Notes: generated by a model from the sequence alone, not told the origin. A stretch of 64,000 nt of DNA from Verrucomicrobiia bacterium (GCA_035577545.1 DATLVI010000041.1:108614-172613), one strand, 5' to 3'. Counted from the first letter of the stretch, positions 44,270 to 53,504 are shown. Numbers and translations: made by a program.

Positions 44270-45805
44270 ATGCAACGAACCCTGGGCATTGAAACCGAAT
44301 ACGGAATCACTGTCGATGGATCGGAAAGCGTCGACGTTGTGGCCGAGTCGATCGCCCTGGTGCGCAGCTATACGCAGGTCGAACCGCCCTCGCAGGATTC
44401 CGCGCTGAAGTGGGATTACGACCTCGAAGATCCGCACCAGGACGTGCGCGGCTTTCGCGTCGCGGAATTGATGCAGGACTTCGACGAGGCGCGTTACTTC
44501 GTCCAGGACCAGAACCGCAAACTCAGCTTCCAGGAAATCAAAAGCGACCTCGTCCTCTCCAACGGCGCGCGCTATTACAACGACCACGCCCATCCGGAGT
44601 ACGCAACCCCCGAGTGCAAGCGCCTCCGCGACATCATCGCGCAGGACAAGGCGGGCGAGCGGATCATCGAGGAATGCGTCCGCCGCCGCAACCGGCACAC
44701 GACCGGTGGCGTCGTGAAGGTGTACAAGAACAACACCGATTTCGTCGGCCATAGCTACGGCTGCCACGACAATTATTTGATGCGACGCGACATTCCGTTC
44801 GATCTCGTCATTCGCGGCCTCACCCCGTTCCTCGTCACGCGGCAGATCGTCGCCGGCGCGGGCAAGGTCGGCATCGAAGCCGAGGACGGCGCGCCCGCCA
44901 ATGTGTATCAAATCAGCCAGCGGGCGGATTTCTTCAGCGTGCTCGTGTCCATCGACACGATGAACCGCCGCCCGATCATCAACACCCGCGACGAGCCGCA
45001 TGCCGACAGCGACATGTATCGCCGCCTGCACGTTATTATCGGCGACGCGAACATGAGCGAAATCTCCGGGGCATTGAAAATTGGCACCACCTCGCTGGTG
45101 CTCGACCTGTTGGAACAGCGGTTGTGCCCCATGCAGATTGAGTTGGCCGAGCCGATTGCGGCCTTGAAGGCCGTCTCGCGCGACCCGACCCTGAAAACCA
45201 CGCTCCGTCAGGCCGGCGGGCCGACAATTGGGCCGATCGACATTCAGCGCGAGTACCTGGCGGCGGCCCACAAGCATTTGCGCGGTCGGGATGAAGAAAC
45301 CGACTGGGTGCTGGCGACGTGGGAGCAGGTGTTGACCGATCTGGAACGCGACCCGATGCTGTGCCGCGACCGGCTCGATTGGGTGGCCAAGAAATGGATG
45401 CTCGACGCCTTCGTGGAGGTCGAGAAAGTGGGGTGGGACGATCCATGGCTCCAGTCGCTCGACCTCGAGTACCACAACGTGAGGCAGGACGAGGGCTTGT
45501 ACGCGGAACTGGTCCGCGAGAAGCAAGTGCGGCGTTTTGTGACCGACGACGAAATCCGCTTCGCGATTCGCCAGCCGCCACGCGATACGCGCGCGTATTT
45601 TCGCGGCCGCTGCATCGAAAAGTTCGGGAAGCAGATGAGTTCCGTGCAATGGGACGAGATCACGTTTGGCGAAAATGAGCATGAATCAGTGGTCCGACTC
45701 CTGAATGTTTTTGACGATGAAGACGTGCGCCGCTATAATGCCGCCATTGACAATGCGCCGGATGTGGAGACATTACTGCGTAACTTGAAGTTAACGCGGA
45801 GATAA
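44270..45805 (+). CDS. dop: Dop: deamidase/deconjugase of the Pup/UBact tag
   Basis: A 511-residue member of the glutamine-synthetase-like Dop/PafA family. It deamidates the C-terminal Gln of the tag to Glu and removes the tag from substrates. The ATP/Mg motif GIETEYGI is at 6-13, and the region at about 40-95 is the long Dop loop (LKWDYDLEDP...VRGF) that PafA lacks, which decides between the two paralogs. Further conserved parts are NGARYYNDHAHPEYATPEC and INTRDEPHAD. 5 bp separate it from the tag gene, consistent with coupled expression. Confidence 0.92.
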   Translation: MQRTLGIETEYGITVDGSESVDVVAESIALVRSYTQVEPPSQDSALKWDYDLEDPHQDVRGFRVAELMQDFDEARYFVQDQNRKLSFQEIKSDLVLSNGARYYNDHAHPEYATPECKRLRDIIAQDKAGERIIEECVRRRNRHTTGGVVKVYKNNTDFVGHSYGCHDNYLMRRDIPFDLVIRGLTPFLVTRQIVAGAGKVGIEAEDGAPANVYQISQRADFFSVLVSIDTMNRRPIINTRDEPHADSDMYRRLHVIIGDANMSEISGALKIGTTSLVLDLLEQRLCPMQIELAEPIAALKAVSRDPTLKTTLRQAGGPTIGPIDIQREYLAAAHKHLRGRDEETDWVLATWEQVLTDLERDPMLCRDRLDWVAKKWMLDAFVEVEKVGWDDPWLQSLDLEYHNVRQDEGLYAELVREKQVRRFVTDDEIRFAIRQPPRDTRAYFRGRCIEKFGKQMSSVQWDEITFGENEHESVVRLLNVFDDEDVRRYNAAIDNAPDVETLLRNLKLTRR

Positions 45806-45810
45806 AGGCC

Positions 45811-46008
45811 ATGGCCGATTCCAACGCACAATTTCCCGAACGCATCAATCGACCCACTTCCCCCGCTCCGTGGGAAAAGAAGGAAGCCGACGAAGGCGGG
45901 CCGCGCCGCCCGGACACGCAAACTCCCGACACCAAGGAACTCCTGAAAAAGATGCGACGGGTCGACCCCAACCAGGCCAAGCGCTATCGCCAACGCACGG
46001 GGCAGTGA
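45811..46008 (+). CDS. UBact/Pup-like protein modifier, 65 residues, C-terminal Gln
   Basis: A small, charged, probably disordered protein that is linked by its C-terminus to lysines of target proteins. The N-terminal half is Pro/Glu-rich, and a helical basic part at 40-60 (TKELLKKMRRVDPNQAKRY) precedes the ending RQRTGQ. The final Gln needs Dop deamidation before PafA can ligate it. Actinobacterial Pup ends GGQ or GGE; Thr-Gly-Gln and the RRVDP...YRQR block match the UBact type described from Gram-negative bacteria. Lysines are at 23, 24, 42, 46, 47 and 57. An AAAGG precedes the ATG; it lies between dop and prcB exactly where a pup gene belongs. Confidence 0.93.
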   Translation: MADSNAQFPERINRPTSPAPWEKKEADEGGPRRPDTQTPDTKELLKKMRRVDPNQAKRYRQRTGQ

Positions 46009-46038
46009 GTCGGCGCACCGGCCCCGCGAGCAATCGCC

Positions 46039-46863
46039 ATGGATCATCCCCTACCGATTCCGCAATTCCTGCATGATGGCGATTTCCTGAGCGTGCTGAA
46101 AGCCCACGGCTATGAGGCGGCGCCCCGTCTGGCCCAGGCGGCTGCCAAATTCGAGCACGAGATGGGCAAAGGCAGCATCGCCACCGAAGGCACAACGGTC
46201 CTCGCCGTCAAATACAAGGACGGTGTGCTCGTCGCGGGCGACCGACGCGCCACGGCGGGCAATCTCGTCATGTACGAGCGCGCCGAGAAGCTCATCAATA
46301 TCGATGAACGGTCCATTCTCGCCATCGCGGGCGTGCCCGCGGTCGCGTTTGAAATGGCGCGGGTTCTCGAACACAGTTTCAAGTATTTCGAACGCAGCCA
46401 GCTCCAGGAAATGAGCACGGCCGGCAAGGTGCGCTCGCTGTCGAAACTGCTGAAGGAAAACCTGCCGCTCACATTACAGGGTGTGGGCATGGTCGTGCCG
46501 ATCTTTGCGACGTACGAGACTGCGAACGGCAAAGACGGCGGGGGCAAGGTGTATTTCTACGACGCGCTCGGCGCCCAATTCGAGGGCGTGGATTACTCCG
46601 CCAGCGGTTCCGGTTCGCTCGCCGTGCGCAGTGTGCTGCACTATCTCAATACGTGGGGTGGCAAGCCGCTGGCCAAATTCAGCGAGTCGGAAATCATCAT
46701 CACAGCCCTGCGTGTGCTCGACACGGCTGCCGACAGTGACACGGCCACCAGCGGCTACAATCCCAAGTCCGACATTTTTCCGATCGTCCGCGTCATCACG
46801 GAGGACGGCGTCCGGGAGATTCCGGAGTCCGAGCTGGGCCGCGTGTACAAGAGTGAGGTCTAG
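46039..46863 (+). CDS. prcB: 20S proteasome beta subunit (catalytic)
   Basis: 274 residues with an N-terminal propeptide of 51 residues. Autocatalytic cleavage at Gly51 would expose the nucleophile Thr52 (EGTTVLAV). The Asp17- and Lys33-equivalents are seen in VAGDRRATAGN and ERAEKLINI. Seven copies per ring form the inner rings of the core. Located 30 bp after the tag gene and 26 bp before prcA, in the same order as in actinobacteria. Confidence 0.95.
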   Translation: MDHPLPIPQFLHDGDFLSVLKAHGYEAAPRLAQAAAKFEHEMGKGSIATEGTTVLAVKYKDGVLVAGDRRATAGNLVMYERAEKLINIDERSILAIAGVPAVAFEMARVLEHSFKYFERSQLQEMSTAGKVRSLSKLLKENLPLTLQGVGMVVPIFATYETANGKDGGGKVYFYDALGAQFEGVDYSASGSGSLAVRSVLHYLNTWGGKPLAKFSESEIIITALRVLDTAADSDTATSGYNPKSDIFPIVRVITEDGVREIPESELGRVYKSEV

Positions 46864-46889
46864 CTTCCGCGAAATGAAGCCACTGAGCC

Positions 46890-47678
46890 ATGATTGAAGA
46901 ACCTTATCGTTGGGTCGAGGCGATTGCCAATCGGCGCGAGTATATCGAGGACCAGCTGCGTCACGGCAGCCCGGTGGTCGCGCTGGACTACGCCGACGGC
47001 CTGCTGTTGCTAACGGTCAGCCGCGAGACCCGCAAGGTTTTCGAGGTGTACGACCGCGTGGCGTTCGCGGCGCTGGGACATCCTGCCGACATCGAGCGCA
47101 TGCGGCTGGTGGCCATTGACCTGGCGCACATCGAGGGCTTCAACCGGGCGGTGGCCGACGTCTCACTCCGCCGTCTCGTCAATTTCGGCATGAGCCCCGC
47201 GCTCAAGACTGCGTTCGAGCAGGTGTTCAGCGCGCCCCACATTGTCAAGATCCTGCTGGCGGAACTCGGCGACGAACCGAAACAGGATTCCATCGTCAAG
47301 CTGGACTACGACGGTTCCTTCGCGCGGAGTGAAATTGAGACGCGAGAGCCGTTCGATGTGTTGGCCGGCACGGGCGACGCCCAAAAAGCGATGCTGGACT
47401 ATCTTGTCGAACACAACGGCGATGAACACCGCTCGTTGGAAGACGCGCTCAAGCTCGCGGCGAAGACCTGGGCCGTCGGCATGGAGATGGCCGAGCAAAG
47501 TGATAGCAAGGAGGGCGAGGAACCCGGGAAGCGTGAGATTGAACCCGAGAAAGTCCTCAAGGAATACCTGAAGGCCCGCCACGTGGAGGCCGCCGTGCTG
47601 GAGCGCAGCCGGCCACCCACCAGGAAATTTCGCTTGCTCGACGAAAAGGAAATCCGCGGCGCGTTGAAGGATTTATGA
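46890..47678 (+). CDS. prcA: 20S proteasome alpha subunit
   Basis: 262 residues of the outer ring that gates the core. The N-terminal helix (EEPYRWVEAIANRREYIE) and the SRETRKVFEVYDRVAFAALG block match the alpha family. The C-terminal ~50 residues are a charged Glu/Lys-rich extension (KEGEEPGKREIEPEKVLKE) that does not look like the fold core. It overlaps pafA by 4 bp (ATGA), so the two are translationally coupled. Confidence 0.93.
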   Translation: MIEEPYRWVEAIANRREYIEDQLRHGSPVVALDYADGLLLLTVSRETRKVFEVYDRVAFAALGHPADIERMRLVAIDLAHIEGFNRAVADVSLRRLVNFGMSPALKTAFEQVFSAPHIVKILLAELGDEPKQDSIVKLDYDGSFARSEIETREPFDVLAGTGDAQKAMLDYLVEHNGDEHRSLEDALKLAAKTWAVGMEMAEQSDSKEGEEPGKREIEPEKVLKEYLKARHVEAAVLERSRPPTRKFRLLDEKEIRGALKDL

Positions 47679-49105
47679 ACCGCATCGTCGGGCTGGAGAC
47701 CGAATACGGCTGCCTGGTGAGCAACGAAGACCGGCAGGGCGGGCCCGACGCGTTCCCGATCCGGGTCAAGAACCACCTCTTCAACGTCGCGCGACTCGGC
47801 GCGATTGACCTGCACTACCGGGACTATGAAGAACCGCCGCGCAACGGCGGTTTTCTGCTCAACGGCGGACGACTTTATCTCGACATGGGGCATATCGAGT
47901 ATTCCACGCCCGAGTGTCTCAGCCTGCGTGACGTGGTTTCCTTCGACCATGCGGGCGACCTTCTCCTGCAAGGCGCGCTGGAAAGCATGGGCCTCGCTGA
48001 CCGCGTGTCGTTCGTCAAAAACAACATCGACCACCACACGGGCGCGACCTTCGGTTGCCATGAGAATTACCTGATGAAGCGCAACGCGCAATTCACGCCG
48101 CAGGTGCTGTCCGCGTTGCTCTCGTTTCTCGCCACGCGCCAGATTTTTTCCGGGGCGGGCCGAGTGGGCCAGGCCAATCCCCTCGCCTTCGAGTTCGATC
48201 ACAATCGGCACGATCAGCCGGTGCACTTCCAGATTTCGCAGCGGGCCGACCACATCGTGAACGACATCTACCAGTGGGTCCAGTTTAACCGGGCGATCAT
48301 CAACGCCCGGGATGAGCCGCTGGCGGATTACCGAAGGTACCGCCGGCTCCATCTGCTCATTGGTGATTCGAACATGAGCCAGTACGCGACGGCGCTCAAA
48401 GTCGGGACCACGGCGCTTGTCCTGGATTTACTGGAAGAAGGCATCCTCCCGAAACGCGTGGGGTTGATGGATCCCGTGCAAGCCACCCGGGATATCTCGC
48501 GCGACCCGCATTACCGCTGGATCGTCCGGCTCGAAAACGGCCAGACGCGCACGGCGCTGGAGATCCAGCATTCGTTCCTGGGCCTGGCGAAGCACTACCT
48601 GGCCGGCGTGAGTCCCGAGAACGACTGGGTGATTCGCGAGTGGGAGGCGATTTTGGACGGGCTGGAGCGCGATCCGATGTCGCAGACGGACAAAATCGAT
48701 TGGGTGGCGAAGAAGTGGATGCTGCAGATGTTCCTCGAACAGGAGCACCTTGGTTGGGATGATCCGTGGCTGCAGTCACTCGACCTGGAGTATCACAACC
48801 TCGATCCGCGCCGCGGCCTATATTTCGCGCTGGCGCAGCAAGGCCGCTCGCAACACGTGGTGACCCCCGAGCGCATCGCGTTCTGCACGCAGAATCCGCC
48901 GGAGAACACCCGGGCGCAGGCGCGCGGCATTGCCGTCCGGCATTTGCGCGATCAGGTCGGAAGCTACATCATCAATTGGGACTCCATTACGGTGGAGAAC
49001 AAAGACCCACTGGTCATGAACGACCCGTTTCACACCTACCAATCTGAAGTGGCCCAGTTGCTCTTCAGCGATCGCGACGGTCCAAAGCCTGAGCTTTCGA
49101 AGTAG
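47675..49105 (+). CDS. pafA: PafA: ligase attaching the UBact/Pup-like tag to proteins
   Basis: A 476-residue glutamine-synthetase-like ligase. It activates the C-terminal Glu of the tag as an acyl phosphate and joins it to target lysines. The ATP/Mg motif is VGLETEYGCLV at 5-15; NGGRLYLDMGHIEYSTPEC and INARDEPLADYRRYRRLH follow. It lacks the Dop loop and keeps the C-terminal domain with NWDSITVENKDPLVMNDPF, as in PafA. It is the last gene of the operon; a short stem-loop (49113-49128) without a T-tract follows the stop. Confidence 0.93.
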   Translation: MNRIVGLETEYGCLVSNEDRQGGPDAFPIRVKNHLFNVARLGAIDLHYRDYEEPPRNGGFLLNGGRLYLDMGHIEYSTPECLSLRDVVSFDHAGDLLLQGALESMGLADRVSFVKNNIDHHTGATFGCHENYLMKRNAQFTPQVLSALLSFLATRQIFSGAGRVGQANPLAFEFDHNRHDQPVHFQISQRADHIVNDIYQWVQFNRAIINARDEPLADYRRYRRLHLLIGDSNMSQYATALKVGTTALVLDLLEEGILPKRVGLMDPVQATRDISRDPHYRWIVRLENGQTRTALEIQHSFLGLAKHYLAGVSPENDWVIREWEAILDGLERDPMSQTDKIDWVAKKWMLQMFLEQEHLGWDDPWLQSLDLEYHNLDPRRGLYFALAQQGRSQHVVTPERIAFCTQNPPENTRAQARGIAVRHLRDQVGSYIINWDSITVENKDPLVMNDPFHTYQSEVAQLLFSDRDGPKPELSK

Positions 49106-49527
49106 GAACTGCCGGGAAGAGTTTCCCGAATCGGGCCCTCAGAATCTGCGGCCATCTGGTTGCGCGCGTTGAAGGTCGACGGGCGACCGGCGAAAAAAAG
49201 ACGCGGTTGGTCAGACGCCGCACGTTTCACTCTCAAGCCTCTGTGCTTCTGTAGTTTAATCCTCCCGCTTCGTGCCATTACCCCCACTCTGTCAGCCGCA
49301 ATCGCAGAAAAAGCTCGCTTTCCCGGACATTTTTCGTTATCGGTTTGCCCCGCTAGGACGTTGTACACATGGCGCGCGATGGCGACGCAGCGCCAGTACG
49401 ATTTAGCGCGAGCGAATTGAGGCAAGTGCCAGTGTTTGGCGGACATGGGGCGCGATAGAATGAAGCAAGAGATTCGCAACCGATTATGCAATTTGGAAAC
49501 GACCCGCAGGGAAACAAAGGAGGGGGT
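49106..49527. other. 422-bp region after the proteasome operon
   Basis: No supported gene; short frames on both strands lack any family resemblance. A hairpin CGGGAA-GAGT-TTCCCG lies at 49113-49128, 8 bp after the pafA stop. The end holds the AAAGGAGG ribosome-binding site of the next gene. Confidence 0.5.
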
Positions 49528-52500
49528 ATGTGTCGATCGATTCAAAGGTCATGGATGCTGCTTGGTCTGGTCGTAGCAACCATCGCGACGGTCCTTTCAG
49601 GAGTTGCCAACGCCCAATGCCAGCGCGGCATCTGTTGCGCAGCGGGAGCGGCCGGACCGGATCACAATTTCCAAACTGCCAGGGCCATCGTTGGCAATAC
49701 AATTGACTTAAGGGCTCTTGCTGGAAATAGCGACACTCCGGGTTGCACGGACATTGGTGTTACCGTAACGAATGTCCACTTCAGGATATTTCATGGCGAC
49801 GTTACGGAGGTGCAGCCGAACCTCCTCTCGAGCCCCCACCAGTTTACCCTTCCGGGTTGCGATCCGAGCCAGGGAACCTCCACGACCAATGTGCCGTCGA
49901 CCACCGTCGCAGATGCGGCTGACGGAGTTCAAGGTTTTCTGGTCGTTGAAGAAGATGTTGCCGGCACTGAGAATCTTTCGCCGGGAGTGAATCTGGCGAC
50001 GTCCACATCCTGCCAGACCTTCGTCTTCATTTTCACCCCTTGCCTCAAGGTGACCAAACAGATCGCTTGCCAGCCCGCAAATGGAAATTGCACGAATGCT
50101 TCCTACAGCGGTTTTGCCTCCGGCGCGAAGACCGGAAACCAGAATCCCACGTTTTGCTACAGCATCACCGTTACCAACTGCGGAACAGATAATCTGACCA
50201 TTACCAACGTGACCGATAGCATTTTTGGCAATATTACAGGTGATTTTACGAATCAGACCGGCGCACTTGGTGGGAACTCCCTGCCAGTTGGCGGCTCCGG
50301 AAGGATTTTTCTCTCCTCTCCGCTTTCTGCTGACACAACCAATACCGTTACGGTCTTGGGCACGGAGGAGATCAATCAGAGCGCCATTTCTGGTTCGTCA
50401 AGCGCCACGGCGCAGGTTCTGGTTGCATCAATTGCAGTAACCAAACAGTGCGACGGCGGGCCGTTTGTGATCGGCCAGCCGATCAAGTTCAAGGGCACGG
50501 TGTCCAACACCGGCAGCGTGACACTCACAGGCGTCAACGTGGTGGATAATCGCGCAGGGACTGTGCTCAGCGGTGTGACGTTGACGGCTGGAGCCTCGAC
50601 GAATTACGGCGGCAGCTACACTCCGACGGGGAACCTCTGCGGACCGTTCACCAACGCGGTGGTGGCGACCGGTACCGAAGGAATTTGCCCCGGCAATTCG
50701 ATCCAGGCGACCGCGACGAATGTCTGCACGGTCATCACCTCACCGGGTATCACCGTGACCAAGGCGTGCGATGGCGGACCGTTTGTGATTGGTCAACCGA
50801 TCAAGTTCAAGGGTTCGGTGACCAACACCGGCAACGTAACCCTGGTCAGCATCACGGTTGTAGACAGTGTGGCGGGCGATGTCTCGGCCTCGTTGTCGGC
50901 TACGACACTGGCGCCTGGCGCCTCGGCCACCTACAGCGGCAGCTACGCCTCGGGCGGTGGCTGCGGGCCATTTACCAATACGGTGGTGGCAACGGGAGCC
51001 GATGCCTGCACCGGCGGCACAGTGCAAAGCAGCGCGAAGTCCGTTTGCACGGTCGTCACTGCACCGGGTATCACTGTGACCAAGGTTTGCGATGGCGGGC
51101 CGTTTGCGGCTGGCCAGCCGATTAAGTTCAAAGGTTCGGTGACCAATACTGGCAACGTAACCTTGGTCAGCATCACGGTTACGGACAGCGTGGCGGGCGA
51201 TGTCTCGGCCTCGTTGTCGGCTACGACACTGGCGCCTGGCGCGTCGGCGACCTACAGCGGCAGCTATGTGTCCAGCGGCTGCGGGCCGCTCAGCGATACC
51301 GTGACGGCAAAAGGCAGCGACCAATGCACGGGCAATCAAGTTTCCGCCCAGGCCGGCACGACCTGCACCGTGATCTGCCCCGGGAGCATCTGTGTGACCA
51401 AACAGGTCGCCTGCGTGGTGTCCAATGACACTTGCGGCGTGTACAGCGGCAGCGCCATCGGTTTTACGAGCGCCACCCAGACTTCCGCATTCTGTTACAC
51501 GATCAACGTGCTGAACTGCGGTCAACTCAACCTCACGGGTGTCGTCATCACGGACACCGTTTTCGGAGTATTGGGAACCATTCCATCGTTCCCAACTGGC
51601 GCGACCACGAACTTCACATTCATGACGGAATTGGGCCATGACACGACGAATGTGGTGACCGCCATGGGCAAGACCGTGGTCACGCTGTCCAATGTCAGCG
51701 CCAGCGCCAGTGCGACAGCACTCGTGCTCCAAGCCAGCATCAGTTGCACAAAGACGGCGGCGCCATCGGCGTTCGACTGCGGCAGCGGTCCGCATCCGGT
51801 CACTTATAGCGTGCTCGTAACGAATACGGGTGAAGCGGACCTGACCAAGGTCACGATCAGCGATCCAAGCTTATCGAGCAACGGCTGCGTCTTACCGTTG
51901 CCGTTCAACCTTGGCGCGGGCGACTCCACCAACCTGACGCTGTGCACGGTCACTGTCGATTGCGGTGCGGGCAGCGGTAGCGCCAGCGACTGCGCCAACC
52001 CGATACTGGGACAGGCGGCGGACACCACGGTGCTGCAGTTGGGCGGCGGCCATTCGGTTTCTATCACGGGGCCCGCCGGTGGTATTCTCGGGGACATTAG
52101 CATCGGGCCCAACAGCAAGCTTTCGCTGACGGGCAGTGAGTACGTGAACGGTAATATCCGTCTGGCTCCGGGGGCGACGTTCTCGAAGAGCGGTTCCGGG
52201 TCCATCGGCTCCGTGCTCCAAAACGTGGACTTAACGCCGGAGATTAACGCGGCGCTAAGTACGTATAACTCCGCCAAGAACCAGCCTTGCACGCAGACCA
52301 TCAACACCTTGAGCCAGGGTACGATCACCGGAGTTGCCGGCCTCAACGTGATTTGTGTCAAGAACGTCAACATCAATGGCGGGCATGTGGTCACGATCAC
52401 CGGTCCGTCCAGCGCGACGTTTATCTTCAACGTCACGGGCCAGTTCACGATCAATGGCGGCGGGAGTGCCGATGGAATTCAGGTCGCTGGCGGCGTGACG

Positions 52501-52869
52501 CGAAACCACGTGCTGTACAACATCATCGGGACTGGACAGCAGGTTTCGATGACCGGTGGCGGCGGCGGCACAGGTTGCTGCGTTGCCAGGATTGACGGCA
52601 CGCTGTTGGCGCCTTTCCGAAACATCGCGCTGAGTCCCGGCCTGGTGAATGGCGAAATCATCGGCGGCCTGGATATCAGCATCGTCTCCGGTTCCAGCGT
52701 GCGTTGCACACCATCGACCTGTGTGCCGGTATCCGTGGTCAATACGTTGACGGTCAGTGGTGAAGTTGCCGAAATTCAAGCAGGCAACGTTACCACCTGC
52801 GCGAAGGACCAGTTCGGCAACCCGATCACTGCGAGCAGCACTTGCACGACGACAGTCAACTGCCAATAA
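49528..52869 (+). CDS. Large exported DUF11-repeat protein with ice-binding/anchor-like beta domain
   Basis: A 1113-residue secreted protein. The signal peptide ends near VANAQ (about residue 30). Several DUF11-type Ig-like domains follow; three consecutive units of 106-107 residues start at about residues 300-510 and repeat CDGGPFVIGQPIKFKGSVTN. From about residue 830 a beta-solenoid-like domain with LGQAADTTVLQLGGG and later VKNVNINGGHVVTITGPSS resembles choice-of-anchor A / DUF3494 ice-binding domains. Cysteines are frequent, so disulphides outside the cell are likely. No PEP-CTERM tail. The ATG at 49528 follows AAAGGAGG and is preferred over an upstream ATG at 49486. Confidence 0.85.
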   Translation: MCRSIQRSWMLLGLVVATIATVLSGVANAQCQRGICCAAGAAGPDHNFQTARAIVGNTIDLRALAGNSDTPGCTDIGVTVTNVHFRIFHGDVTEVQPNLLSSPHQFTLPGCDPSQGTSTTNVPSTTVADAADGVQGFLVVEEDVAGTENLSPGVNLATSTSCQTFVFIFTPCLKVTKQIACQPANGNCTNASYSGFASGAKTGNQNPTFCYSITVTNCGTDNLTITNVTDSIFGNITGDFTNQTGALGGNSLPVGGSGRIFLSSPLSADTTNTVTVLGTEEINQSAISGSSSATAQVLVASIAVTKQCDGGPFVIGQPIKFKGTVSNTGSVTLTGVNVVDNRAGTVLSGVTLTAGASTNYGGSYTPTGNLCGPFTNAVVATGTEGICPGNSIQATATNVCTVITSPGITVTKACDGGPFVIGQPIKFKGSVTNTGNVTLVSITVVDSVAGDVSASLSATTLAPGASATYSGSYASGGGCGPFTNTVVATGADACTGGTVQSSAKSVCTVVTAPGITVTKVCDGGPFAAGQPIKFKGSVTNTGNVTLVSITVTDSVAGDVSASLSATTLAPGASATYSGSYVSSGCGPLSDTVTAKGSDQCTGNQVSAQAGTTCTVICPGSICVTKQVACVVSNDTCGVYSGSAIGFTSATQTSAFCYTINVLNCGQLNLTGVVITDTVFGVLGTIPSFPTGATTNFTFMTELGHDTTNVVTAMGKTVVTLSNVSASASATALVLQASISCTKTAAPSAFDCGSGPHPVTYSVLVTNTGEADLTKVTISDPSLSSNGCVLPLPFNLGAGDSTNLTLCTVTVDCGAGSGSASDCANPILGQAADTTVLQLGGGHSVSITGPAGGILGDISIGPNSKLSLTGSEYVNGNIRLAPGATFSKSGSGSIGSVLQNVDLTPEINAALSTYNSAKNQPCTQTINTLSQGTITGVAGLNVICVKNVNINGGHVVTITGPSSATFIFNVTGQFTINGGGSADGIQVAGGVTRNHVLYNIIGTGQQVSMTGGGGGTGCCVARIDGTLLAPFRNIALSPGLVNGEIIGGLDISIVSGSSVRCTPSTCVPVSVVNTLTVSGEVAEIQAGNVTTCAKDQFGNPITASSTCTTTVNCQ
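50431..51386 (+). repeat. Three tandem DUF11-coding repeats of 318-321 bp
   Basis: Units begin at 50431, 50749 and 51070. The second and third are nearly identical, including a long run encoding VSASLSATTLAPGASATYSG. The spacing is a multiple of three, so unequal crossover would keep the frame. Confidence 0.75.
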
Positions 52870-53105
52870 GCGGTACGCCGATTAACGGCACGAAGATGAG
52901 AACAGTGGGACCGGATCGGTCCGTCTTCCACTTGCGGCAGACGGAGTGCAACGGCAGAATCCAGTGTGCGGACAATGGCCGTGAAAGAGAGTGCCGGTCG
53001 CTCAATGATCGGTGAGATTCAGAATTTCCGGAATTGCGATTGACATCGCGCGATTCAGTCCTAGTGTTGGGGAGGCGAGTTGTTGGGGGAGAGAGGAGGA
53101 ATATT

Positions 53106-53483
53106 TTGAAGCACGGTACTGTTCTCCTAATCGAAGACTGTCCGAAAGATCAGCAGGTTGTCCAGGATGTCTTGAGTGCCCAGGGTTATTCCGTCACCAC
53201 CATCAGCGATCCTGAACGCGCTTTCAGCACGGTGGAAGACTGGGCGAAGCAATACAACTTCGTCATTATCCAGGAGGCCATGCGTGGCCGGCGCGGGATG
53301 GAGTTGGTGCACGCGGCGCGATTGAGCCGCAAAGATCTGCCCCTGCTCGTCGTCACACGTGACGGCGATTGGAATGGATACGCGCAGGCTTTGAGCGAAG
53401 GCGTTGTTGACTATTTTCCCACCCCGGTCGACCGCAAGAAGTTGGTGAAGGCCGTGGAAGGAGCTTTGGCACAGGCGGTTTGA
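53106..53483 (+). CDS. Receiver-like protein lacking the phosphoacceptor Asp
   Basis: A 125-residue stand-alone receiver fold. The acidic pair Glu10-Asp11 is present in VLLIEDC, but the phosphorylation site position is Gln56 (FVIIQEAM), and the usual Lys-Pro near the C-terminus reads FPTPVD. So it probably cannot be phosphorylated and would act through protein contacts. A TTG start with AGGAGG six to seven bases upstream is preferred; the frame is open from 53034. No kinase gene is adjacent; a strong terminator follows. Confidence 0.8.
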   Translation: MKHGTVLLIEDCPKDQQVVQDVLSAQGYSVTTISDPERAFSTVEDWAKQYNFVIIQEAMRGRRGMELVHAARLSRKDLPLLVVTRDGDWNGYAQALSEGVVDYFPTPVDRKKLVKAVEGALAQAV

Positions 53484-53504
53484 TCCCGGCCTGCGGGATC
53501 ATGG

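Noticed and set aside
44219..45682. Long minus-strand open frame antisense to dop
   Set aside because: Dop motifs on the plus strand are clear; the antisense composition is typical shadow coding.
45811..46008. Small open frame after dop as a chance ORF
   Set aside because: Correct position, ribosome-binding site and UBact-like C-terminus make it a real tag gene.
49160..49420. Short plus-strand frame after pafA
   Set aside because: No ribosome-binding site, no family, and a longer antisense frame overlaps; treated as non-coding.
53034..53105. Upstream extension of the pseudo-receiver gene
   Set aside because: A TTG with a strong AGGAGG at correct distance gives the normal receiver N-terminus.
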